In this document: positions 46,642 through 57,457 of the stretch, piece by piece
Position numbering within the stretch: position 1 is the stretch's first letter
Layout of the letters: each line of letters starts with the position of its first letter
From: Membranipora membranacea
Taxonomy: Eukaryota > Bryozoa > Gymnolaemata > Cheilostomatida > Membraniporidae
NCBI GenBank assembly: GCA_914767715.1
Contig: OU612075.1
Coordinates: 6,138,001-6,202,000 of the forward strand
DNA length: 64,000 nt
Reading direction: 5' to 3'
Program-made: the position numbers and the translations under genes
Notes under the pieces: model-generated
What the model saw: the letters and a program-made list of their open reading frames with translations, nothing else
Told to the model about the DNA's origin: nothing
The model's database searches: none

Positions 46642-49316
46642 TCATTCATTTTCGATAAGCTCTGCGTCTCCTGTAGGCTCTGCTGTTTCAGTTTCTCTAC
46701 TTCTCTCATTCTCGATGTTCACAGATGACGGATTCAAAAGCCCAGTCTGGCTTTCACTGTCTTCAAGGTGGTTTCCGCTTTCTGTAAACAGAGAGTGAGT
46801 TGATCACAACCTAACCAATGTTGACAAGCTTACATATTGTTGTTGAGGGGTAGGGGAAGAGGGGATAAGAGTGTGTGATATGGCTTAGCAACAAGTTGCC
46901 AAGTTTACAAAGGTAGGCATAAAATGACATCATGACCGGTAGTGGTTCCAAAGGCAATATTATTTGGTTGTTATGATATCATTGACCTAATAATAATGAA
47001 GGAATACAGTAGTTGTTGCCAAGACTTTCGCATTACATGCTGGGCTACCTGGCAACATGGTATGTTGGAGACATAACTGATACCAAAGAGCTTAATGCGC
47101 AAAAGGGCAAATTTTTCTGGTTTTGGCAAGCTGCAAACACCGATAATGAATCAGGACTTAAGCAACTGGTTGTTGAAAGAACGTTATTAGTTTTTGAGGT
47201 TGGCTACGGTTAATGACCAGCGAAGGTCAAATCAGGAATTTACACCAACGGGCACCACTGAGGATTGAACCCATGACCTTGCAGTCAAGAGTCGCGCTAC
47301 CAACTGAGCTATTCTTGATGCCATACTGAATAAGCCTTACCTCGTAAGCTGGCTGTGACGCTTTCCTCAGAGGATGGCTGGCCTGCTTGCCCCTTTTCCC
47401 ATAAATAGATACCCAGCAGAAATACTGCCACCAACACTATCCCCAGGCTGACCGAGGCAACTATGGCCACATCTGGTAGAGCTTTGAAAAGAGGGTCTGC
47501 TGTGCTACCTGAGTCTGAAGTTGTCCTGTTTCTTTTGACCTCGGTTGATGTAATCAGAACGGTCGTAGTTGACATCAGCGTCGGTGTTGTAGCCGACGTA
47601 AGACTTTTTTTTGTGGTAATTGAGGGATCCACAATTAAGCAGAAGGCATTGATGTAATCTGAGAAAAGAAATCAGAGTGTACTAGAATTGAGCAGGTCAA
47701 TGGTGTGTACTGAGCGTTAATCCCAAATTTTTGCCATCACATGTAGGACCTTATAAGTATTCATTGCCAATCCTTGATATAAAGGTATGATATTCAAAAC
47801 TTGGACCATAAAGCCGAAATATCCTTTGAACTGATTGATTGAAAATAACAAATTACTGACTAATGGAAATCCCAGGACAAACCATAGAGAAATTCCTGGA
47901 AATCTTGGAGAATGGAAATTCCTGAGTCATTGCCACCATGAGCCCAGTCTTAACTGGTTTAAGATAAATTAAGACATGACCTGCAATGATGTGTGAAACT
48001 TTCTCTGGTTACTCATCTTTTGGCAATTGTACGTGGTAGTTACTTATCACATCCTACCTTCACAATAATAGGCACACCTCAAGCCCCTAGTAGCTGTGCA
48101 TAGTGCTGACTCACACAAGCCGCTACATATATTCCACTTCAAACTGTATGTATCCCAGTAACATAGATTGCTCTTTTGGTATACCTCGTCATACTGACAA
48201 TTGTCTCTGGTGATCGGGGTGCCACACCCTACGCATGTGTAATAACTCTCTGGCGACCTCCTTCAAAAGAAGATAGGATATGATTTATTGGTAAACGTTG
48301 TCAAAGATAAGTTACAATAGCGTCGAGAAAGCTTATTTGATATTCATACAATCACCATTTAAAGTTTGAATACTAGTTGGATAAAACTTTTCAAAAATCT
48401 CTCGATTCTGGTCTTCGGCATGCAATAAAGTGACTTGGCCAAGTCACTTTATTGCATGCCGAAGACCAGAAATACCTATGTTTTTACATCACTGCTATGA
48501 GACAGCCGGCTGTCTCATAGCAGTGATGTAAAAACATAGGTATTTCAGTCCATTTTACTAGTGACTGTTTTGATTAAAGTACCACACATCTCATGTGAGG
48601 TAGATAATCATAATGCCTCAAATTTTGATAGCCCCAACATGTTTCTAGTAGTCACCAAGAGGGCCAGTGGAGGTTACACGCCCTGTCCGCTGTCATTTGA
48701 CAGGATGTTAGCGAGTAAATGGTGGAGTTCATCAATCAAGTTAACAGTCTATCAGTAAAGATTTGGGAGGTAGTGCCCCGTCCAGTCCTTTTACATGGCA
48801 CATGTGTTGACCATCAGTTACATGTACATTACATTTTGTTTATCAGTTATGAAAGGACACCTTGGCGCGTCGCTAGCAATGGCCGAGTAAAGGCTTATGA
48901 GACCTGTTGTAGCGCAAGTCTTGAGATGTTGTAAGACAGTACTGAGTTGTTGTGAGGCAGTCTTGGTACGTTGTAGGGCAGTCAGGCCTAATGCATAAGC
49001 TCAAGCCACCTGACACCACAAACGAAAGACTCTGGTGCACCAAAACCTTTTGCTTTTGTAGAACTAATGTTATGTACCTTTCAGGACTGGGTTATTTTTT
49101 CAATGTTTTAGTAATGTACAGTCTATTGAAATTCAAATGTGCTCTCGTATTGATCGAGTTCACCGTTTACAATGTTCACAGTGAGGTCAAGCTAACATTA
49201 TACTCAAAAACCACTTAATCCTACCTGCCGGAGTTTGACTTGCCGCCAACCGTAAGAGCCAGACATGTCGTAAGTAGAAGCAACGTTAGGATAAATGCTG
49301 GTATGTAGCTTTTCAT
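46642..49316 (-). CDS. Paralogue F: 10-Cys variant membrane protein, 250 aa
   Basis: Exons 49225-49316, 48058-48260, 47341-47658 and 46642-46781 join in phases 2, 1, 1 into 753 nt. The signal peptide starts MKSYIPAFILTLLLLTTCLA. The module reads TCVGCGTPITRDNC, LCYWDTYSLKWNICSGLC, ALCTATRGLRCAYYC, with the last cysteine in DYINAFC. It keeps all eight family cysteines and adds two, one after the first and one before TRG. The stalk is Thr-rich with an NRT site. The helix is AIVASVSLGIVLVAVFLLGI. The tail is the longest in the family, acidic, starts EKGQAGQPSSEESV and ends AELIENE. Intron 1 holds the twin palindromes. G is its recent duplicate. Confidence 0.85.
47250..47320 (-). mobile_element. 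tRNA-like SINE head, family 3 (copy 1)
   Basis: On the minus strand it has TAGCTCAGTTGGTAGCG (box A) and GGGTTCAATCCTC (box B). The anticodon arm is mispaired. It sits 20 bases past the donor of the stalk exon of paralogue F. Confidence 0.6.
48406..48546. repeat. Two adjoining perfect palindromes (66 bp and 78 bp)
   Basis: The first (48406-48471) is centred at 48438/48439 in GACTTGGCCAAGTC. The second (48469-48546) is centred at 48507/48508 in GACAGCCGGCTGTC. Neither has a spacer or mismatch, and they overlap by three bases. They lie in intron 1 of paralogue F. Confidence 0.95.
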
Positions 49317-50053
49317 TACCTGTAAAGTTTAGAGAATGATAAATAGACATTTAATGGCATACAACAACCTACAATGATTGATGTATTAATATGTCGTTTG
49401 CCGCCTTTGATCAATCTTCACCATCAAGCAAAAAGACACTGTATTTAACAACTCAGAGAACTGGCTTCAAGCAAGTCTTGACCCACCTTCAGAGCAGTTA
49501 CTTGATGACTGTAGTCTTTCACCCCCTGTTTCTTCTTGTGTGATTTGATATTTAATGATATATAACATACTCTGCATGGTCATTATATTTGATTCTCAGT
49601 CTCCTATGTTATGACTAATGAGTAATGGGCCCCGTAATGGGATTACTCTTTTCCTGATACCATCGCACTGCGTCTTATTATTACTAACATCTCGTGTTAA
49701 ACGAGATCACAGAGCATTCAGCACTTAAAATTTACATTATTGGGATTTCCCTTTTCCATTTATCTAAGTCATGATTAATTCATATGACATGTGGGGTGTT
49801 ATAGCAGTTGAGGAAGCTTCATTAATATTCAGTCTCTGGAATATGGACTCTGCTTACCATGATTGTGAAATGATGTCTGGATAAGCTTTGGCTCCTCACT
49901 TAATGTAATTTGGGATTCATACTAACAAAATCGAATAGATGAGAGGATACGTTCAATACAAAGTAGAATTTCCAAATCATTTTGTCACATAAACCTTATA
50001 AAGTCTGTCTCACTGTAATCTGAAACTACTAGGTAATTGTTATTGCATGTAAT

Positions 50054-50756
50054 CACAGAGTAAGGATAAACAGAGGGGACAGTTCAATGATAGTTATAGT
50101 GCCTGCGGTTTTTGATTCACTGGGGGAAAATTGTGCACAGCTGGATGCCAAAAACTCATTATCTCTATATGTTATAATGGCCTTTTTCGTGCAGACATCC
50201 CTACCTTTGATGGGCCATAATTCATTCTGTATTTATCCTAAAGACTGGTTTCCAACTTTGCTGGAATGTCCAAGCTTCAAGCTATACACCATATTATTGT
50301 CATTTTTTGCTAGGATTCATAGGCTAAGAGAAATCCAGGTTTTTGAAATGAGTTTTGTCATATAGATTTACATGTGACAATTGATAGACGGCTGGTCATC
50401 AAAATTAGGAAATGTCCGTGCATTGACCTAAGCCCTATGTAAATCTATATGATAAAACTCATTTTAAAAACCTGGATTACTTATAGCCTATGTATCCTAG
50501 CAAAAAATGACAATAATATGGTGTATAGCTCGAAGATTGGGCATTTCAGAAAAGTTAGAAATCAGTCTTTAGGATAAATACAGAATGAATTATGACCTAT
50601 CAAAGGTGGCTATGTCTGCATGACAAAACACCACTGTAACTTATATATATTCTGAAATTGGCAGGTGGCCAGATTGATGAATTTCCCCCAGTGGATAAAA
50701 ACCGCAGGCACTATAACGATCATTGAAGTGTCCCCTCTGTTTATCCTTACTCTGTG
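50054..50756. mobile_element. 703-bp non-autonomous fold-back DNA transposon
   Basis: The termini are CACAGAGTAAGGATAAACAG and its complement, and inverted similarity extends over nearly the whole element (centre near 50400). It is flanked by 7-bp direct repeats ATGTAAT (50047-50053 and 50757-50763). Copy 1 of the duplication has one ATGTAAT at 39246-39252 and no element, which is the empty site. The superfamily is uncertain. Confidence 0.92.
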
Positions 50757-51711
50757 ATGTAATTAAAGTGCAGGTAAACCATGTGAATTAATGTCTGTGA
50801 ACTATGGTGAGACAGACAGCCTTGTTATTGATTAGATAACACATTAATGTATATATTCTGCTATTGGCAGCATTCCATGACGTAGATGTGGAGGCTTCCA
50901 TCCTAATCCACATATAAACTAATTAGCGATAAAATCAATAAATTCTGTCATGGGTTTTCTCGAAAATCCCATTCAACCACAAGAGACATACCGCCTGTTA
51001 ATAACTCTGTGAAGCAGCTGATTGCAACAGCCGGAAACAGCTAAAAGTTGGTCAACAAAATACCTCTCTATTCCATGTCCGAGTCTGATCAAAAACTAAC
51101 TCAAGTCTTGGCCTTGTGAATATGATAATATGATGGCTAATTTGTACTAGAGAAACCTTTTTTAGAGCCCAGGTTCAACATTGAATTTGGCCGAGTGGGA
51201 GATCTCTTTGGCTTTGCCTTTACCACCAAACTACCAGACCTTGAGCTTAATAAAATATGGCGTTTTGGCATTTAAAGCAGTTTTTGAACCCTGTGTAAAC
51301 CCTCTGCCTTGAAGAAAAAATAAAATTATTATAACGAGCCACAACCATGTTTAATCGCAATACGTAATTGGATTGCCATTATGTCTATGTTGATGTGAAA
51401 CTCAACGGCGCAATACTTTGTAGTCTTATCAACTAATATACAAGTGGATTCTGCCGAGATCCTGCCGCTACTTTAAGCTGGTGTGAGTTTGAGATGATCC
51501 TCTTTTCCAGTAGGCCTAGCTAAGACAACACAGTATATACATGATTTCAGTTACAACAGTTTCTATTTTTTATTGAGAAAATAAACACCCGTAACCAAAA
51601 CAAAGCATCTGAATGGGCTCTGCCATTTATGAAAACGGGAAGTAATAGTTTTCCAGGGGCAAAGTTTGACAAGAATGGTTTTTAACATAAAACATGAAAA
51701 TTACTTATATG

Positions 51712-52875
51712 TTTTTCCCAATAGCTGGGTTTTCCCCAAAGGCCGGTTTTCCCAATAGGTAAATTCGCGCCCTTGGTATCTATAGGTAACTTCGCGCCCT
51801 TGGTATCTATATTAAATAATCATTAATTATAATCATTTTCATGGGGAAATCCAACTGAATAGATTTTATGATTAGGTATACGGTTTTTCAATGATATTGA
51901 CATGAAACTTAGAATTATCTCCTCATTGGTAATAGGGAGACAACTTGAATTCAAGTTGGATTCAGTTGGATTTCCCCATGAAAATGATTATAATTAATGA
52001 TTATTTGATATATATACCAAGGTCGCGAATTTACCTTATATTAAATAATCATTAATTATAATCATTTTCATGGGGAAATCCAACTGAATAGATTTTATGA
52101 TTAGGTATACGGTTTTTCAATGATATTGACATGAAACTTAGAATTATCTCCTCATTGGTAATAGGGAGACAACTTGAATTCAAGTTGGATTCAGTTGGAT
52201 TTCCCCATGAAAATGATTATGATTAATGATTATTTAATATAGATACCAAGGGCGCGAATTTACCTAATAGCCCGGTTTTCCCAATAGCTGGGTTTTCCCA
52301 AAAGGCTGGTTTTCCCAATAGCCCGGTTTTCCTAATAACTGGGTTTTCACCAAAGGTCGGTTTTCCCAATAGCAAGGTTTTCCCCAAAGCTGGGTTTCCC
52401 CAGACCTCGGTTTTCCCCAAAGGTGGGTTTTCCCCAGTTGGGTTTTTCCCAGAGATAGGTTTTCCCCAGAGCTGGGTTTTTCCCATAGCTGGGTTTTCAC
52501 CAAAGGCTGGGTTTCCCCATGGCTAGGTTTTCCCCATAGCTGGGTTTTCCACAGCTGAGTTTTCTCCAGAGATGGGTTTTCCCTAGAGCGGGGTTTTCCC
52601 GATATCTGGGTTTTCCCTACAGCTTGGTTTTTCCCAAAGGCTGGTTTTCCCATAGCTGGGTTCTCCCCTGAGCTGGGTTTTCCCCAGACCTGGGTTTTCC
52701 CCAGACCTAGTTTTCTCCAGAGCTAGGTTTTCCCCATAGCCGAGTTTTCCTAATAGCCGGGTTTTCCCCGGAGTTGGGTTTTCCCCAGAGATGGGTTTTC
52801 CCCAAAGGCCGGTTTTCCTCATAGCTCGGTTTTCCCCATAGCTCGGGTATTCCCCATGGCCAGGTTTTCCCCACA
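51712..52875. repeat. 17-bp minisatellite, copy 2, split by an insertion
   Basis: It has the same unit as 40199-40818. It runs 51712-51757 and 52265-52875, interrupted by a MITE at 51758-52264. Confidence 0.9.
51758..52264. mobile_element. Two tandem MITE copies flanked by TA, inside the minisatellite
   Basis: The outer termini are GGTAAATTCGCGCCCTTGG and a matching GCGAATTTACC. The roughly 230-bp body occurs twice, each half carrying inverted arms (TTTCATGGGGAAATCC and complement). The left terminus is partly repeated. The flanking TA on both sides fits Tc1/mariner-type insertion. It is absent from copy 1. Confidence 0.85.
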
Positions 52876-54161
52876 GCTTCGTAATTCTTTGTCAGCTTGC
52901 TACCTGTCAATATTGATTCTAGAAAGGTCATTAGTGATCTTTTTTCCTACCAATTTGAACTTGAACCTTAAACCTGTTTCTCAATTGATTGCACCTGAGA
53001 AAGATTTCTGAATGTAATTAGATACTTACATACTTATTTCCGTCAAATCGACCTTCAAATGCATTGAATTCAATTACTAGTCTGCCAAAAAACAATTCCA
53101 CATTCCTCAGCTCATTCATGCTCAGCTATGTTTTATGCTAACGAGTTGTGTGGTTGATTACAGACAGGATTTTTGTAGTTGCGATTTGATTTATAATCTA
53201 CTGCAGATGAATTTAAATCATTAAACCTGCTATATTATTTGCAACAGGCATGTGGTTCCGACCTGACTGGTTTAGCAAAGCTTTAGCTTTAAAACTTTCT
53301 ATCGTTCGAAAACCAGTAACATACTGTTCAAGAATTAAGCGATGGATGCAAGCTATTTGTGTTAAGATACAAATAATAATACAAACCCAAATGAGGGCTA
53401 AGTTGAAAGACAGAAAAAATACGTAATGTAACAAAAGGTTTCTACTCCCTCAACATATCGCATACTTCTTGCTGAGAAAGTATCATTAAACTAGACTTAC
53501 TTACATCGGTACAAAGTTGTTGACTCCATATCTAGTAAAAATTTCCTCTTTCCAACAGAATTTAAGCCGCTATTAGAATCTGGTGTATTTTTCTTTGTGC
53601 CATTTTTTCCGCAAAGCTTACCCATATGGTTGGCTTCACACCTGCACAATTAACACCGTTCGATAATAAGTTTACTGCTAGTCCAGCTCCTTTCAGTAAT
53701 CTATTCGGCTCTATTGGAGATTATTTTGGATCCTAGATAGAATGCAAACATCACTACAACAGTCTTTATCATGTCATATCAGGAATCCATCAGCCTAGAG
53801 TCAGACACCACCCATGATGATCAGATTTTTAGAGGATAATGACTACTGTTGTAGCTATTGATGATAATACTAGACTCCTGTCAAATATTGATAATACTAC
53901 TATGTGAAAATTCCACCAAGCTTAAAGATCAAATTCTAATCTCTTGGTGTCACAGGCTTTAGGCAGGATAAGCAAATCAATTTCCATCCAATCCATTGTC
54001 ACTAAAATTTTAAACAAATTCAGAATCCTTAATGTACACTCTGTGTGATTTCCTTTCAATTTAAGAAATTTTCTGGTTTTGTTGTAATTTAACTTTGTCT
54101 GACAGTGCTAAAGCTTGATTATGGAAGAATTCTTCACATGATTTATTACCAGCAGTCCTAT

Positions 54162-54312
54162 GGTGAGATGGCGCAATCGGTTAGCACGCTTGCTTTTCAC
54201 TGCCAGGCAATTAGTGTTGCAAGAGCTTTGGGTTCGAATCCCATAGAGGGAGCTTTCAAGGTTGATTGATCCAGCCCCGAGCATCCTCGGATGTATACCT
54301 CTTCTATCAATG
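54162..54312 (+). mobile_element. tRNA-derived SINE, family 1 (copy 2)
   Basis: Box A TGGCGCAATCGGTTAGC and box B GGGTTCGAATCCC are both close to consensus, better than in copy 1. Confidence 0.7.
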
Positions 54313-55951
54313 CGGCATATATTGCAGTGTTATTATCATCTTACAGTTCATGGAAAGTTTGACTTGGGAAACTTCTTTTGACAGGCCAAGTTGCTCCGCT
54401 TCCTTTCATTATAAATCATATTTTCACTGGATTTTTTTTGACAAATAGCTAAGCTGCGGACCTTCTGGCTTGTGGTTGCCTTTTCATTTCCATCGTTCAG
54501 AAATTGTCACACTATGAAAAAGCTTATAGAAATATGTTAGATAAGTTTGAAGTTTGTTTGAAGATTGTTTATTGCCTAAATTCTAATATCCATCCTGTGA
54601 TAGGTTGATAGCATCAAATGTACGGCACATACATGGAAAAAATAAAAATAAAAGGAGCCTGAGCTGCGTTAGTTAAAAAATTGCATATAAAATTCAAATT
54701 TTGGTTGTTCTACACTTGGATGGCCTATATTTATCTATTTTTGCTCTACGAGCAGATGTTCTGTTTGTGTTTAATTTAATACGAGAGTTAAAGGGGTGAT
54801 TATCATCATCACCTATTTTAGTGAAAGGTGCTGCTGCAGAGTTTTTAGGCAATCGGGATTTCAATTGTTGATTCACTGAAGATTGTCCTGGCATAAAGGC
54901 GACAATAGCTCCGTTTTAATTCGGAACATGTGCTCTAGTATGAAAAACTGCCTAGATTACTAGCAAAGGCATATACGCACCTCAAAAAACCTATCAATTG
55001 AAGGAGAGATAATTTTTGTCTTGGAAACATATTATGTCATTGTTTTATCAGTGCAAAAACAGAACAACCAGATATTGTATCAGCTATATTATTTAAGTTT
55101 TCGATTTTTTAATCTGTCATCCATTTAAGGTTGCTTTATCTATGATGGTAGTACCTCAAATCAATTATCTGATTTTTTAGAGAGACCTTGTCCTATTAAT
55201 AACATCATGCTACCATGGGAGCTGCTGCCAACAAAGATCCTCCAGTAGAGGCCCAATATATTATCAGCATCAGGATGTTTGGCCTGTTACGGTCATGACT
55301 AGTGCACATTAACCCAATATTAATTTGATCAGTTATCCAACATTGATTTGACTGAATTTTGGATATCCGCAAGCACTGTGATACAATCCAAGTCCTCAAG
55401 CTAGCACTTTGAGACAAATGTTTCGGCCAGCTGGCTGCTCGTAGTTTTAATTTTATGCATCTATAGGTGACGAGGCTGGGTCAGCGGCGAGTCAGTTTTT
55501 TTTTGAATTAAGACAATTATACTGTTTTGAGAAACGTCTGTATTTTATGTATCGTCTCTAAGGTTCGAATTCAGGTGTTGGATGACAAATGAAAATGGTA
55601 AATATATATACACTTAACACACTGTTGAAACTCTTCTCCCCTGACCTCCTAAATAGTACCTGGGTGATGTAATCGTATCATACACTTGATCCCTAATTTT
55701 GTGGGCTTGACTGAACATATTATTTAGGAAAGTGATAAAATTTGAAACAGAGTTATGTCCTCCTAATACAAGAGTGCACAACTTGGTAATCTGACTATAC
55801 AGGAATCAAAAACATGTTGCTATCATTTCCTTGTTATATTGCAAGTCTCCACTTCATGCGGTTGTAGTTTATTAATTGAAAAATAAATTTATCAACTGAT
55901 GCCAGTTAACCATCATAGACAAAACATAAGACACAGTGTTGCGTGTTAGGA

Positions 55952-56360
55952 GTCAGGAGTGGTCTGATGGTTAAGGGTGCGGACTTGTGATCCGTGAGGT
56001 CCAGGTTTGATTCCCGGCGCTGGCAGTCATTTCTGATTCGGTACTGGCGCGTCATTCATCCTATCCAGTTCCTTGTGGAACGGAACTAAAAATACCGGAG
56101 GTCCACTATGTGTTTGCACACCCCACATGCAGTAAAAAGATCCCCCTCTGCCTCTTCGATAATAAGAGTAGCCGGAATTCCGGCGGGCAATGGTATAGGG
56201 TGCGGCTTGAGTACTATGGGTCCCTGTACCTGTACTCTAGAGGGGTAACCCTCTCCGCAATGACAACTTGGTTGTCACCAAAGATCTTATTACAATCATC
56301 AGGCAGCAACTATGCTGTGGATTGGATCATTCCATCTACCTATCCACATCATATATGATA
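55952..56360 (+). mobile_element. tRNA-derived SINE, family 2 (copy 2)
   Basis: It is the duplicate of 45084-45490 with a few substitutions. Just downstream the two duplication copies differ strongly for about 150 bases. Confidence 0.7.
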
Positions 56361-57457
56361 AGTGAGACAAGTCATGGGTTTTCCCTCAAAACCCAGATAC
56401 TTTGCAATGAATAAATGATATAATATCAATTAACATAAACATGAACTCAAAAAGGCCTATCTTGCTGGTTATTCCAAATAAGATGAGGTGCAGCAATTGG
56501 AAACAAATATATGGATTTGACATCTGAATTTTAATGTATCAGTCCAGTGAATCAATATGCGATAGCCACAATCAATCAACGTTCAATGCAGAGAAGATAG
56601 GATTTTGGAGCGCAGCTTGATGGTTTTGTTCAATGTTTTTAGATTGCCCATGTTTTGCAGATGTCTTTCTCCTCGTCTACATGTCACCAATTAAACAACA
56701 CGAACCATATCATCGTTATATACAGAAGTATCAAGATCAATCAGTGCACTTGAGGGCTAAACCAGCATTCTGCTGGGAGGTGAGAACAGGTCATCCACCC
56801 TCAACCAATACTTTATTGTGTCATTAGAAAATTATATCAGATGTGGGATTTAGAACTAGGATTCAGAGAGTCATGACGATGGAATGTGTGACAGTGCGCT
56901 GAAGTAACAATTTGAAGGTATTCAATGTTTGGTGTCTATGATCAAATTTGGTAACCAATGCACTCAATTAGAACAGCAATCACTTGTTAGTTTAGCAGGT
57001 AAACCTGGGCGCACTTAGCAGGTAAACCTGGGCACACAGAAGTTGTCACAGAGTTCATGAAGAACATCAACTACCTTACAGATATGTGATGATAGACTGG
57101 AAAACAGACATGAACAATTATTCCATGTTTTAACATCTAGAAAGATCAGTGATTGATAACTCTGGAACTCTGGAATGGCATTAGCTTCATTACAGAACTT
57201 GCTTGCGTAACTGTGGAGCAACACCCAAGGCAGGCCTATGGCAATATACAATACTTATGGTAGGTTAATGTTTATTTGACGCTTTATTCTGTTCATTGAT
57301 TAAGGTATAAAAGATGTGCTGAGAGAGCCCATCTTAATGAGAAATCACGATATAATCAGAGTATGATTAAGCGATATTATTGAAACAACTACATAATGTA
57401 ATATGTTTATATATATATATATATGTAATAATATAACGAGTGTTCTTAGTGAGTATA

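Larger units (their letters stand above)
39059..49860. repeat. Segmental duplication, copy 1 (10.8 kb, contains paralogue F)
   Basis: It is nearly identical to 49861-60686 over its whole length apart from defined indels. The interval between paralogue E and the end of paralogue F (38953-46641) contains only a minisatellite, SINEs and MITE pieces; no other gene is recognised. The open frame at 39625-39831 starts from TTG, not ATG, and is not accepted as a gene. Confidence 0.95.
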
